DNA from: Lingula anatina
Taxonomy: Eukaryota > Brachiopoda > Lingulata > Lingulida > Lingulidae
Length of the DNA: 64,000 nt
Direction of reading: 5' to 3'
Assembly: GCF_001039355.2 (NCBI RefSeq)
Contig: NW_019775749.1
Coordinates: 45,681 to 109,680, forward strand
Positions within the stretch are counted from its first letter, which is position 1, and each line of letters opens with the position of its first letter. Of this stretch, positions 1-50,660 are shown piece after piece. The position numbers were made by a program, and so were the translations under genes. Under the pieces are notes generated by a model, which searched no databases, was not told where the DNA came from, and saw only the letters and a program-made list of their open reading frames with translations.

Positions 1-685
1 CCGGTCTTATATATGTGAGTACCTCTGTTTGTATTTGGTGTCAGAACAAAAAACCTTGACCTCTGAGGCTCTGCTAAAATCGAAGAATCTTACAGATAAA
101 CGTCCCATTAATCTATATTTGCTTGGTAAAGTAACAACCGAAAGTGATTAGGTCAGATATCGGTATATTGCAAGGGTAATTAACAAATAGATGGACTTTT
201 ATCTCATGCTTTTTTCAAGTTTTGTAGGTTATGTATGTTTTGAGCGAAGCATGTGCCAGTTGCAAAGTTTAAGAAATTGGCCAAAATAGTCTCAGTGAAA
301 TGTAAATTCCCTTTCATATTTGTTGTGTAAATATGGATAACTCACTTATTGTCTTATCACCAACCTAGTCATAGCCAGCTCATGTGGCACGGAATGCAAT
401 ACAGGAAGTTTGGCTTTGACACTGGTGACTCACCAGTTGTTTGTACTTACCATATCTAATACACATGAAGCACTACTAGAGTTGTCTTCTAGGCTCCTGT
501 GAATTAAAATCATATTATAAAAATCTAATTAGATTAAACAAGAAGCACTTAATACAATCTGAATCATTTCAAAATGTATTATCATGTGAGAGTTCTTATG
601 ATACAGACATTTTAATATAAATTTATTATATACTATTAACTTATTTATCATGCATCACTTCCAAAGCCTATATTTATAATTTCAG
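1..685 (+). other. Myosin intron, 3' part (window edge)
   Basis: AT-rich intronic sequence leading to the acceptor tttcag at 680-685. No coding exon for the myosin N-terminus is seen here, so the initiating exon lies further left. Confidence 0.8.
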
Positions 686-37726
<37,041 letters not shown>

Positions 37727-38068
37727 GCTCTGAGCTGGCTTCATACTCCTTGGCACTCTGACTGATATGAATTCATAGGAAGACCATTTGGAAGATGCTG
37801 TCAAAAAATGGAGACTGATATTTCATAGAGTGTAATTGATGCTGAGGATGAATTCATGTTTCTTCATTAAGGGTGTCACAAGTTAAGTAAAGAGCCTACA
37901 TTGGTTGGACTCTGCCATATAACTATGGCAACTTATGTAAACATACACAATATGTGATATAGCAATTTGAATGAATAAGAAGAAAAAAACAAGGAAAATT
38001 GTGAAGAAATTATTTTTCATACTGTGCAAGATGTGAATATTGTGCATGCTTGTGAGACTTTATATGAT

Positions 38069-38074
38069 ATTAAA
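38069..38074 (+). promoter_or_regulatory. ATTAAA, candidate myosin poly(A) signal
   Basis: Second-most-common poly(A) hexamer, 343 nt after the myosin stop. No AATAAA was found nearer on this strand. Confidence 0.4.
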
Positions 38075-38282
38075 GAACATTATAGTTATCTGAAGGTCAC
38101 CCAGCGTGAGGGACAGAAAGGGGAGTGAGATAAATTAGATAATACTGCTGCTGCTGTAAGGTCAGAAATATTTAAAAAAGAAAAAGAGAAATGGCCAATA
38201 ATATAGTTCTACATTCTGAAGTGAAGTACATTACACAAGAGGTTGCTTTGGGTTGAGGGAGCTTAGTAGAATGCAGGACCTC

Positions 38283-38285
<3 letters not shown>

Positions 38286-38314
<29 letters not shown>
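38286..38314. repeat. T29 homopolymer
   Basis: Long T run on the + strand just beyond the candidate myosin poly(A) signal. Could be the tail of an old reverse-strand insertion or simple slippage. Confidence 0.9.
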
Positions 38315-38317
<3 letters not shown>

Positions 38318-39628
38318 GAAAGGCTATGCTCATGTACATAAGTAGAACAGTATGCTTAGTGTGGTGTACTAGCTGGCTCTCATAGTTTGCCAAGTGACCT
38401 TATGTATTGATCATATACATATATATACATATGTTTATACTTAAAACAATTCTCTGTAATGATAACTTGAGGCAATTTGAAAATCGGGCACTGAAAACCC
38501 CCATTATGCCAAAATGCAATTCCTGTCTTTCACACATTGCACGTTTGGCCTCACAACCTTTACCGACTATAAACTGACACTCGAACATCTCGAGGGCTAA
38601 CAGATCTGTCTCTCGGTCTACAGCCAAATTCAAATTCTCCTGATGCTGTCACTGTGAAAGGGCTGCAGTAGTACCGTGTGTTGTGTGACAACAATTGTGA
38701 TTGAAGACGGCTAGCAGTAGACGGACATTTAGCTGCTCATCCAAGCATTCCTTAGGAACGATACGATGGTATTTAACTGACCAAGTATACATGCCATATA
38801 TATACATACATATAACATGCTTGTTAATGTTATTATTCTTAGGCAACTTGTTCACAAGTATCATTACCTCAGACGAGGTTCTTGAATGCTTTATAAAGTA
38901 ATTGTTATTATTAATTTCCCTTTGGTGTGGTCTTGGCATTCTTGATACGTTTTTTAATATATTGACTGTAACAAGTAGTAAACTGGCGCGGTTCATTCAT
39001 TATCGGATGGGCTGCGCCTACGCCAACATGAAAAGGATGCGTTAAGTAGCGTTTTGTTATAAGCAGATAGACTAGGTCCATTTTGGCTACTGTCCTTTTT
39101 ACACATAGACTTAACCACTGACCCCCCCTCCCTTCCTGGTGTATGGTATATATATACGTTGGAAGGCGCTGAGGGAGTCTAATAGTTAACTTTGCACTTG
39201 GTTAGTCTCATCGCTTGGAGTATGCATTATGACGTTGCCACTGGTGGACAAGCAGATGTTTTTTGTTAAAGCTTCTGGTACTACCACGTTGTAATAAAAT
39301 TTCACCAGTACATACGGGATGAGTCTTCGAGTTTTCATTTTGCCTGAGTGAGAGATTTGTTCTTGACCAGATTCAACTATCTTCCCCCACCTTCGCCCCT
39401 TAAACGGACTAAGATTCATAACATCCCTAACATGTTAGTTTAACATTCCAACCAAGTTAGTGTGAATAAAGATAATCGACTCAATTAACTTATTTTTGTG
39501 AAAGGTTTTTAAAACGACTACTTGTCCCTTTCAACATTATAAGAAAGTCGCAGGTTAACTAAATAAACCCAATAGTTATAATAATATATATAATAAACGA
39601 AAAAAATATCATACTTAAAAATATCCAG

Positions 39629-39634
39629 TTTATT
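39629..39634 (-). promoter_or_regulatory. AATAAA, candidate mannosidase poly(A) signal
   Basis: TTTATT on the + strand reads AATAAA on the coding strand, 193 nt past the mannosidase stop. Good spacing for a short 3' UTR. Confidence 0.5.
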
Positions 39635-39826
39635 TTTTCTTCGTTATCTACTTGCATACTGAATGGACAAACATCACATGATACATTACCAACTAAAAGG
39701 CAAAATCTACTCTTTTCTTAAAAATAATTCTTTGGCAATTTTTGCCCCTGATTGGAATAATAATAATAAAATACCACAATTGACGTAATTTATACAATTA
39801 TGTACACTGACGTGGTGCGCCCAGTT

Positions 39827-42800
39827 CTATAAAACCATTTTGAAAGCGTTTATTTCTAAAGGTTCAACCTGGATGATTTCATTATTATCTATTGCTTCTT
39901 TGTCATACATGAATGAAAGTGAACTTGGCATGATTTTCTTAAATGGAATGTTTTTAAATAGGCGTCCGAGAGGAATCTGAAATTATAAAAGAAAAGTATA
40001 TATATATTAGAAAACTTGAAAGTGTTTTGAATTTAAATCTGAGCGTGATAACCCACCCTGTCGTGCAATTTACACTATATCCGATTTATGCGAGAAAAAT
40101 TTACGACTAAATTACAATTAGACCCAATTTATATAGGTTTGTATATCTTCTGTCTGTACCATAAAGAACGTTGAACCATAAGTTACGAAAAGAGAAAGAA
40201 AAAAATGCAGTAGTTAAACGTTGGGTACCTTTCCATTCATTGCTTTACACTGCAACCCAGTGGTCGGGAAGGAGCAGTCAATTCCCACTCTGTGGATCAA
40301 AAGTGCGGCCGAATCCTTGGGTCTCCAGTCATTGGTGACGCCTTGCAGCGTTCGGAAGTTGAGGAGGTGTAGCTCGCACGGGAGGTCGTGTAGCAGAGGG
40401 GAATAGTGGGGACTTAACTCGGTCTCCGGGTCCACTGTCTCGCGCCTTGGTAGCACGTGGAACGGGTTGGTATGCGCCAGACTCAGTAGATGAGAGGCCA
40501 AGGATGGGTATCCGACAGGAGAAGACTGAAAATATTAATTAAATATTAAAATATCATTTTTTTAAGTTCGGCTTACTGCTCAGCCAAGGTCATGGCTTGA
40601 AAATAATAATTTTAAAAATACATGACACATTATACAAATGGAACAGAACAAATCAGTTAGAAGAATACAACCAAACAGATTACACAGTGTTAGGTGAAGA
40701 TATGAGAATCCGTCGATGACCAACCAACTTTTACAATGACAATGGAGCATATTAAAATGCCTTAAAATGCTAAAAAAAGTAATTCAATTCGAATCACGTA
40801 TGGGAATATGCTGTATGCAATTATTTCTCGTTGCACGCAATATTCTTATCAACTGAGGTCGGGGCATGTACCACAGTGGACCCATTGTCCCATCTGTCAC
40901 CATTCATCATGGCTGCATATACCAAGCCTCGCTCACCTGGTCGCTGACACCTGCGGTCCTGGGTTCTATTAGAACTCTTAACCCGCTAAGCGTGGGCACG
41001 TTGTCCGTCATGCCTTGCTCCAAACCCCTGTGGTCATCCCGCAGCAGACGACGGTCCAGCATCACCTCCAACCAACCTGAAATCACGTAAATGGCGCTAA
41101 AATCTAATATAAAATCGAATACAAATTTCTCTGCTGGATGAAAACCGTGCTGTGCGCCATTGACAGCCACCCATGTACTGCGCCAGTCGCACATGCTATT
41201 TGCAAATTTCATTATCTCGAGGCATGTAGAAGAAATGTTGACATTCATTCTCCTTCATCATTTTAACAAATCTCCCATGAAAACAGTACAAATAAACTTC
41301 ATTTTCAGCTAAATCACATACTTGTACTGCACGAAAAATACTAATTTCAAGAGAAAGTACAAGTCGGACAGATAATACTGACAGTTACAAAAGATTTCTG
41401 ACAAAGCAGGACTGTTTCTAAGCGCAAGCTGCATGACACTGATTTCATGTCTATCTTACCGTGGCCCATACTGGCGGTTCCATGCGGTTGTGCTGACAGC
41501 AAGTTGAATCTTTTCTGTTCGTTCTCCATGTAAACCATGGTAGTTATTGGGTAATAATTGGCCTGAATTGGCTTGTTAATCAGCGTCTTTCGCCTGGTGA
41601 ACTATCAAAATACAAGAAAAATTACTGACTGGTTTAAAATATTTCCTATGAAAGACACCTATCCAACTATGTACGTATTTTTGCTACTGATTTTTAACCG
41701 ACACATTTCTTGTTTTGAAGCTGATATGAAGCGGTTGTGTGTAGCAAACGTTTTACAATCAATTGTTGTATCAATAGTGAATTAAAACCGTTTATTGATG
41801 TGGATGTTTCATTTTTTACCTGGAACCCGTTCAGATCGGTATAGAACACTCCACTGGAGTCAATATCTGTCCTAAACCTCATGACGAGTTCTCGATCGTC
41901 CATCGACTTTTGTGTCATGTCGACAACATTTTCTATCTCAAACGCTCCCCCGTCAGTACCTGAAAACAAAATATTTCCCTTCATTTCCGTTTTTATCAAT
42001 CAGTTTTCTTACTGTCCTGTGTTCTGCTTATTCATTGTTCATGTAATCTTTTATCATTTTTGTTTGAAATTAAAGAAAGGACAGAAAGGCATATTTCGTT
42101 TGTTTTAATTTTGATGTTTATTTGGGGAATATTAACACTGTTATTACCTGAGACTGCATTGATGCGCACCATATGCCGCACGTGCGGTAAGAACACGTGA
42201 ACTTCTGACACGATATGTCCATGTATAGCCCGGATGTATGGCTCGCCGGGTTCTATGAGCTTTATGATAAATGAAACGAAAGGAAGTTTAAGTAAGACTT
42301 TGCTGAAACAAGGAGAAAGCACATAATAATCGTGTATTTTACGTGATACATTAACTAAAGAAATAATACAACTCGTATCTCGCAAAACTTGGCAAATAAT
42401 CATCCGCTACAAGTATATTTTTCTATTATGCAATGAAATTAACGATAGCCTTATATACTTCTTTTTGTCACTGTTAAACTTACTGATGCCTCTCCCATCG
42501 GCAGGAACAGATACGCCCCACCTGAGCTTTTGTAGTTTACGAACTCTAGTTTTACTGCCGTGCTCTCGCAGCTGGCTTTCTCTGTTACCAGCTACAACGA
42601 TAGACAAAATATGACTTTTGTGTAAAAAAAATAAAAAACAAAACACAGGTGCAAATAAGCAATTTTCGGGAGGTGAAAAACAATCGACATAAAGGAGAAT
42701 GCACATCTCTATTTATCATCAAATAGAACAAATACACATAAACTTTTGGTGTTTAAAATAAAATAAAGTATAAACTTCAAGATAACTGACACACAATGGA

Positions 42801-45800
42801 ATTAACTTTAAAAAAACTGGCAACAACAATGTTGCGTAGGAACAAACGGAAAACTGTCTTCATTATAAAACCAAGCACTTAGTGCTAAGTCAAGTTGCCA
42901 ATATCACCAGGGAAATTTGTTTTCATGAAATATTTTCTTATATTTATAATTCACCCCGAATGCTACTGACCCTGTAATGCTGACATCTAAATAAAACTCT
43001 CGTGCGCTCTGCAATATTGTATCTATTCTAACTTGTATCTGTCGTCGGCGCGCATGTTTTAGCTGATGATGACTTATACTTAACGAGGACGGCCGCTCAT
43101 TGTGCATGTCAGATTTTATTTTTTTCAAAAAAATCGTTGCACATACTTTTAATAATCCAGTTGCTTCAAACTTCAGTTTTACTCTACTATTTTCTATGGC
43201 GAATTCCTCAGCGCGTCTCTTTAATATTGGGAATATGAACCTGGAATTATCACAAAAATTAACATCTAACTAAAAATAAGTATATAACTCCACATGTGTG
43301 TCTTGTGTAGATTTATTATTCTTATGTGATAGGCCTACTGCGTGCACTGCATCGTTTGAAATCATTTGTTTACATTACATTAATTTATTTTAAAGATATG
43401 ACATGAGGGCCTATAAAATGTCTAAATATTCCAAAAGATATAAAGCATTTTGGCTACTTACGACCCTTCGGGCTGAGGTAGTTGGGCACCACTGTTACTG
43501 TTGTATATAACAATTGAAGCATAGCTATTTCTGGAGTTTTCCTTGGCTTCCACTTGCCTTATAGCATACGTACTCATACCCAATGCAGGTACACTGGCCA
43601 CGAATGCCAGCTGGAATTATAATTCGTATTTCTATTTGTGTTTTATTTGTGCGATGAAAATGAAATAAATACAAAACATTAAATAACTATCATTTATGTC
43701 AATTTTTGGTAGCCATGGAGATATAGGCCATAGGCTACGGAGCAAGGGTGGGAACAAAATTTCGAACAAATTATAGATAATATTTTTTTCAGAGAAAATA
43801 TCTTCTATTTGGGAACCTTATTCTGGTCGCTCTGTACACAAACTCCAAGTAACAGATTACTTAAAAGTGAACAAGGACAGCATTGCTGAAACTTTGAAGG
43901 TGAATCATCAATAAATCTGCGAGACTTATCATCTGCAGTCTATCAGAGAAGGCGCCAGCCTACAGAGCTACCCAGTATACCTGTTGCTATTTAATTCTTG
44001 GTACCGATAACAATGCGTCAGAGAATAAACCATATACCTGATATATAGCAGAGGAGGGTTGATCCCCGTCGTTCACCCAGTGCGGAGACACCTGGCTTGC
44101 AATGATGTTCCCGCCGGGACTTTTAACCTCCACGTGCGGCACGTCAATAAGCACGCGCACGACTTGAACCATCTGATGTGCCAGGGAGTTGTACAATACA
44201 ACTTGTCTGGAGAACAAATTAGATAAACGCAAACTTATGAAATTGTTGTAATTTGTCTTTTTTTGTTTTTCACATATTTTAGAAAACCAAAACTTACATC
44301 AAAATTAATATATTCGGATTTGAAAGCAAACATAAGTTGATGCCTACCTTGGTCTGAGTCGCAGGTTTATCACGCGCTGCTCGGGAATCGAGTCGAACCT
44401 TTTCATGTATTCATGCTAAAACGACGAAAAGATAATCAATATCACAACTAAGGGGGGCGTATGCTAAGATAATAAATGTTACCCAATCACACATTTGATT
44501 AAAAGAGTAGATTATGAAATTTTGGTGTCTTATATCTTATTATTTGGATATCCTGTGCTGTGCTTCTATATGTATATCTCAGAGGCTAAACACGCTCTTT
44601 TTGAATAAATGTATTGCCCTGCTTAAAATACGAAACTTCGGGTGATACGTTAGATTAACGGTTATCGTATAATGGCAAATCCTCTTACCGTTTCAAAAAA
44701 CTTGCCCGATATGTTGTACTTGTATAGAGTTTTGTCCTTCGTCATTAACACGTGGGCGGCCTCTTCCGTTACCGTATTAACTTCACTTAATGCTTTGCTA
44801 AGTCTAAAAAAAAAAAACACGACTTGTAAGTCAAAAAAAACATCAACGATCTGAACGCATGAATTCTTCTTTGAAAAGTAAACACAGTTCTATATTTTTC
44901 ATATACCATATTTAACAATTCAAATAATCATAGTTCAGCCATATGCATCTGTTTACTACAACTTATACCACATTATCTAAACATTATCCACAGTCAATCT
45001 ATTTTTAAAATCTTCAAAAAAACTATCACTGTTATGATATCGATAATAAGTCATTTCAGAACAGGTTTTTTTACAGACTATTAGAAAATATATATGATAA
45101 AAATGTACTTCCTCATAGAACGAGTGGATTTTTCACTAGCACTTCATACACTTACAGTTTTCCATAATCTCTGACCACGTGGTCCTTTGATGTCCCGGTG
45201 ATGGCGTCATGGTGTTGGAACAGACCCAGCGTTCGTCGAGCATTGACCAGATANTTTTTTTTTTGACTATTAGAAAATTTATATGATAAAAATGTACTTC
45301 CTCATAGAACGAGTGGATTTTTCACTAGCACTTCATACACTTACAGTTTTCCATAATCTCTGACCACGTGGTCCTTTGATGTCCCGGTGATGGCGTCATG
45401 ATGTTGGAACAGACCCAGCGTTCGTCGAGCATTGACCAGATACCGCATCAATGTCCTGGCGGGAAACTGTCCGTGATGGTTTTGTTTGGCAGCTGTTTGA
45501 GCCATGGTGAACAAAATCTCTGATCCCCTAAAGTCAATAAAAGATGCTTTTACAAATATCCAAAATTTACATCGTTTTAAGGATAACCATTTGACAGCAT
45601 TCATATACATGTAAATATTGTCGATTATTCAACCGATATGTTGTATTTGTATAGAGACAACTTTCCTGTTAGACCTACCTGAGCTTAGTCTGGAGTAGTC
45701 TGTTGATGTACTTATAAAACGGCCGAGAAGTGAAGTATCCAGTCCAGTAACTCTGACCAAGATCCGAGTAAGGGAAGAAGTCACCACTGAGGACAGGGAA

Positions 45801-48554
45801 GCCGGGCACAGTCGAGCCTGGCTGCACCTCGACTCGCTCGTACAAGGCGTTGAAATAATCCGTCAGCGTTCCAAAACGGACCTACGAAGAAAATGAAAGT
45901 CACGGATGACGTATATCAAAATTTAATGGGATATTCTGGTAAAAGGTGAGTTTGAGAATTGTAAGGAAATACTGCGGGCTTATTTGTTGAGATCACAAAT
46001 ATTGCTTTAGAAACTATAACACACCGTATAAAAGATTCAAGAATACCACAAGTGACATGAGAATGATTATTAAACCGACAAAGTCAATCGTCATTGCAAA
46101 ACCCAATAAAAATCTTCTCTGAAATGCCCATTTAACGTACTGAAAAAATACGGAATTGAAAACAGTACCTGAACATTCCAACCGGGGCGTGAATTCATGT
46201 ACTGGAACAGCCTCTGGTAATTGGTGTACTGAAGATCCCACTCCTCCGCCTTCAGGTAACGAAAATCATCACCCAGGGGGACAAGCAGGACGTTACTTTT
46301 GTACAGACTGGCCTTTTTTCTGTACTGCTCCAAAAGTATTTGGGACCTTTGAATGAAAATTAAGAAATATGCTCAGGAGGGTGCGAGAGTTTATATAGCA
46401 ATGAATTAAACTGATTTTGATTCATTAGTAACGATCGAAAAGGTTAAGAAATAGCAAAAAAATAAAATAAATAAAATAATTAAATAAACTAAAAAAAAAC
46501 ACAAAACAATGCAATCACATGGTAGAAAGGGCCGTTGGTAAAATTATACTCTAAAAAGTCAACTTCATACTAACTTCATTTCCACATTGCTATCATCAAT
46601 CATCCCGGCGAATTGGCCACTGCAAGACAGAACACCTTTCTGTCGCTTAAAGTCGAATAGGCAGCATGTATGTCCATTGACCCCGCATGTGTTGATGACG
46701 TCATAATGACCCCCAGGCATCACATGACAGAACATGTCGGTTTCACCCCTTGGATCTAAATATTTGCAAAACACAATAAATAAAAGACATAACATTAGTC
46801 ATTTATCACGATATGGCCCAAAACACAGCGAAAATATTTAAATATATCCTGATATATCTATGATACTTCATTGTATATAATCAATACTTATTTTTCTTAG
46901 ATGGCCACCAACAAATGTTCTCCTCATACAAGAAATTCTTATCTATATGGAATTTTATTTCAAAAAATAGTAAGGGTCTATTGCGCGTTTGTCTCACCCC
47001 AGAGTTGTCTCCACATGAACTCCAGCGTCTTTCGCTGTTTCTGCACGGCTTTTATCTTGGCGTCCACGCGCTGCAGAAGCATGCTCTTAAAGTCCATCCT
47101 CTTAAGCAGGTAAGCCATAGTGGAGGAGTAGCCAAAGGGATCTATAGACCAGCCACTCTGTGGTTTGATACCTGGTGAGGAATAGAAATAGGAAATACTA
47201 GAAAGGCTGACCTTGTTCCATTTTTGTTTACCGTGGTAGGAAAAAATTGATAAACAATGAAATGTAGGAGAGAAACAAAGTGGGGGATATTTATGTAATA
47301 TTTCATAATTAAAAAGAAGTTATGCTGTATGCTGCAAGTCAATGAAGAATCAATTATCATTTTCACAGATTCCGAAAAAACTGTTTAGTTGGAACAAAAA
47401 GTTGTATCCCGTGGTATTTCTATTACCTAATTGGTTCTCCAGCCACTGGTGTCCCTCTATCATCTGGTCAATCATGGAGAAATAATGGGCAGACGCTTCG
47501 TCTGTCATCACCCAACCTCCTGTCACGATTTCCAGGCGGCCTTCCTTGACGTACCTGGAATACCATAGTATCCCATATGATATGTGTCAAATATCAGTCT
47601 ATTCATGCATGAATTAAGTAAATGATTTGTCGTTGTATTACTTAACCAAGTAAAAAGAAATAGCAGTGCATTCATTCATCAAGCATGTAACATGTGAATT
47701 CATTTATTAATGATGAATGCCCTTTTATTCTTAGGTACGACACCAATCTCAGCCGCTTTTGGCTTCTTCAGACGATAATTCACATTCTGCCAATGTTTTT
47801 GCCGTATCATGTAAGGTCACATTCGGTATCATGGCTTACATGTTCAATCTGTTTAATTAGGAAATACCCTTTATGTTTATATGTCCAGATGTCAATACGA
47901 GTTGGATGAGTATAGTTTCTATACTACGTAAATAAACGATAATACACCCGACTCTGTGGTTCTTTACATGGACTCTTTTAACCAGAAAGCAACCCACAAA
48001 ACGTCAAGAGACATCATGCAAGGTAACAATAGAGATGCCCACCCTTATACCAAATTATGCCATCTGGGCTACCAATAAGATGCATTGACAGGCAGTTGCC
48101 CTGTTTTCCTTTTGCAAAGGTTACATTGACACTGTTTGAACGGCAACTAATATTTGATTGCTTTGCCTGCACAGAACATAATAATGCCAGAATTGTCAGG
48201 GTTGCGGGTTGGCCAGAAACAACAAACCTATTAACATACACCAGGAGAATACGTGTCAATTGAACTCGTATTGGCGTGTCCTGCATATTAATTCACGATA
48301 ACTCATGGTAGGGTCAGAAAATTTCAACCATCTCCATGCGATCTGAGTGGACTTTTTATCATTATAAGGCAACGTACATGTTGTACGAAAATTGTGTCAT
48401 AAAACCTTGCCAACTGAGTGTGCATGGAAAGGCGAAACTGACTCAGTTCAAAATATTTCGTGTGTGCGCCATCCCATCACCACATTGTCAAATAGTATTC
48501 GTAAATTACATACTACTAGAGTGATTGTTTTCGGTTTAAGGCAGCGTTTCTCTG

Positions 48555-48599
<45 letters not shown>

Positions 48600-50660
48600 T
48601 GCAAACTTCGTGCACAAATGTCAGAACTGGTATTAAAATGAATGAGCACACCCTCTAGTGCTATAGAGACTATTTAAAAAATGTAGGTCTTAGGATACGT
48701 CAAAGGTAAGCAAAATAAAAACGTGGCATTTATAATTTGCTCCATTAATGTTAAAACAAGAATTAATTTAGCAGTATTAACTTTAATTTTAGATAATTAT
48801 GACTAATTAAAAAACTTACTGTTTGACTTTGGCTTGTTTTTCAGGACTGATTCTTTCAAACCAAGGAGCAAAGAATGAAAGCTCGGCATAGATGAATGTC
48901 ATGTCCTTGTATATATCCATTTTTTCTACCATATTGTCCAATATATGACTTGTTAAATTGACAAGGTAGTCGTCATAAGTTCTCAGCCATCCTGTAAATA
49001 AAACTTCAATAAATCAGAAGTGTTTAAATACTAACGTGCAAATATTCTAACAATAATACAGTTGCCACTTCCCTTCAGTTTATAATCCATATTCTGAACG
49101 TGATATGACATCAATATCAATTAAATCTTCTGATTTTACTTATTATTTTCATTTTAGTTACTTTGCAACGACATGTCTAATTATCATTTTTTTTAATCAT
49201 GTGGGCAACACTCCACGGTAAGACCTAAAGTTTGTTCCGGTGATAACTTTCGGTAGATTATTTTTATTGTTGTAATCTAAATTGCCAACACATTGGATTA
49301 TACACAATCTACAGTATCGCAAGCCCCTTCCATGCAGGTGTACCTACCAGGGTCATTGTGTGAAAATGGAACCACAAATATTTTTAGTGGGAGAGTGCTG
49401 TAATCTTTCTCAGATTTGGTAGTCACATGTTTCTGTCGTAAACCGTTTTCAAAAACGTCTTGGACCTTAAAAAAATTCATGTTTGAGCCACAAATGAGAA
49501 GTTTAGGATTATCAATATTATTTACATTACGTGTACATTCAAATCTTTGGTCTAATGTTATTTAAAGACCCACCCCCAAAAATGATAATAAGATAAATCC
49601 CCTATTAAAATGTTATTCCATCCAACATGAAAGAGACATGAATATTCTGGTGCGTAATAAGGTGGACGTGGATTCAAGATTCCTAGAACATATTATAATT
49701 TCCTGTGACTAAACTCCGTTTCAGCGTCGACTCACATTGAAGTCCACGGTTGGTGTCGGTCTATCGGTCAGCTTGCACATACTGGTGGGCAGCAGTACCT
49801 CCTGCAGGCTGCTAGTTCTGTCTTCCTCACTGTCCACGGTGTCATCACTGTCCATCAGTAGCCTCTCTAAGGCTTGTGCCAAGTTTGGGTCATCCCTGGC
49901 CACTTTATACAATACGTCTTGTATACCGTCTACAGTCTAAAAAAAAAGTCACTCATTAATATTACAATGTACTTATTCTTTTTTCTTAACAGAGACAAAC
50001 GTCATATATATAGTAAAATATTTCATTTCTTTTAACCATGTAGTTTTTTAAATTGTTTGTCTTTATTTCTATGACACTTTAATAACCATTATATTAGTAT
50101 CGTTTGTACCTTATGATAAATATCAGACGTTTACATTTACAAGTCAGTACCCGTAGGATGAAAATATGATTGTAAAAAACAATGCATAATATTAAAAACC
50201 AACTCAATAAGTTTTATGGCGCAGTTTCATACATATTGTGAGCCTAAGGCTGTTTACCTTGTGCCTGCTTTTGACGGCCGCTTCTATGTGTTCTATTTTT
50301 TCTATCATAGCAGCAAGGTGGTGCTGCAATCATCAATTACGGTTAAATTATTGTTTACAATTTCTTTAAGAAAAACAATAATTTTAAAAATGACAATGAA
50401 TAATTACCAAACTACTTCTCTGACTTATTTAAACACGCTGGGTGGTTGATATAATGTCACATATAATAATATTAAATTGATATTTTATGTAGATATTTAT
50501 AGACATATAATGTACGTACCTGTTTTGCGCGACCCATCCCCAAGTCGACCGCATCAATATCCCTGTCTACGGACGCTTCCATCGCTATGTACAACAACAG
50601 GCAGGCAATGCCGAACGCAGAGGCCCCGATTAGGGCAGTGTGTCGACGTACTATCCTCAT
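39827..50660 (-). CDS. MAN2A1: Alpha-mannosidase II, Golgi GH38 enzyme
   Basis: Trims two mannoses from the hybrid N-glycan GlcNAcMan5GlcNAc2 in the Golgi, opening the way to complex glycans. Exons (5' to 3' on the minus strand): 50520-50660, 49736-49936, 49348-49465, 48820-48991, 47427-47554, 46998-47171, 46575-46755, 46169-46346, 45679-45881, 45345-45527, 44689-44803, 44348-44415, 44038-44206, 43462-43610, 43147-43240, 42484-42591, 42148-42259, 41820-41959, 41460-41601, 40937-41076, 40229-40525, 39827-39976. Sum 3363 nt, 1120 residues, close to human MAN2A1 (1144). ATG at 50658-50660 is preceded by an in-frame TAA at 50664-50666. Type II membrane layout: MRIVRRH then an anchor ([18 protein letters not shown], about residues 10-27), a stem, then the catalytic domain from about residue 140. 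Conserved: [16 protein letters not shown] (nucleophile Asp), [16 protein letters not shown]. Closest relatives are MAN2A1/MAN2A2, not lysosomal mannosidase. Confidence 0.96.
45065..45253. repeat. Duplicated block copy 1 with truncated mannosidase exon
   Basis: Near copy of 45255-45442 (offset 189). It includes the 3' part of the HHDAITGT exon (45156-45253), cut off at the N. A few bases differ, for example catggtgttgg versus catgatgttgg, as expected for two alleles. The complete exon is the right-hand copy, which the gene model uses. Confidence 0.88.
45255..45442. repeat. Duplicated block copy 2
   Basis: Second copy of the block, beginning directly after the N at 45254 and continuing without interruption into the full mannosidase exon 45345-45527. 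Confidence 0.88.
45345..48991 (-). other. Mannosidase catalytic-core exons
   Basis: Seven exons from 48991 to 45345 carry most of the GH38 fold: [32 protein letters not shown] with the nucleophile Asp, the Cys-rich segment [24 protein letters not shown] with the acid/base Asp, [11 protein letters not shown] and [13 protein letters not shown] with the third zinc-ligand His. SHNDPG just upstream gives the other zinc ligands. Some positions near the substrate pocket differ from MAN2A1 (PFS for PHS before HND, FGY for FGH, VDAKIK where MAN2A1 has VHYAVK). Confidence 0.88.
48556..48597. repeat. (TA)n microsatellite
   Basis: About 21 TA units inside the longest mannosidase intron. Confidence 0.95.
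50520..50660 (-). other. Mannosidase first coding exon, signal anchor
   Basis: Encodes 47 residues: a short basic cytosolic tail (MRIVRRH), an uncharged span of about 18 residues and the start of the luminal stem ([13 protein letters not shown]). The basic-then-hydrophobic pattern predicts a type II Golgi orientation. Exon ends phase 0 at a gtacgt donor. An upstream intron in the 5' UTR cannot be excluded. Confidence 0.85.

Larger units (their letters stand above)
37727..39826. other. Tail-to-tail intergenic region
   Basis: About 2.1 kb between the myosin stop and the mannosidase stop on the other strand. It carries both 3' UTRs, an ATTAAA on the + strand (38069-38074), a T29 run (38286-38314), TA-rich stretches and a minus-strand AATAAA at 39629-39634. 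No gene was found in between. Confidence 0.75.
39977..50519 (-). other. Mannosidase introns
   Basis: Twenty-one introns, mostly 190-580 bp and all GT-AG. The longest true one (47555-48819, 1.27 kb) includes a 42-bp TA repeat. The region 45528-45678 and the block to its left are affected by the duplication around the N at 45254, so the intron 44804-45344 is probably about 190 bp too long. No nested genes seen. Confidence 0.75.
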
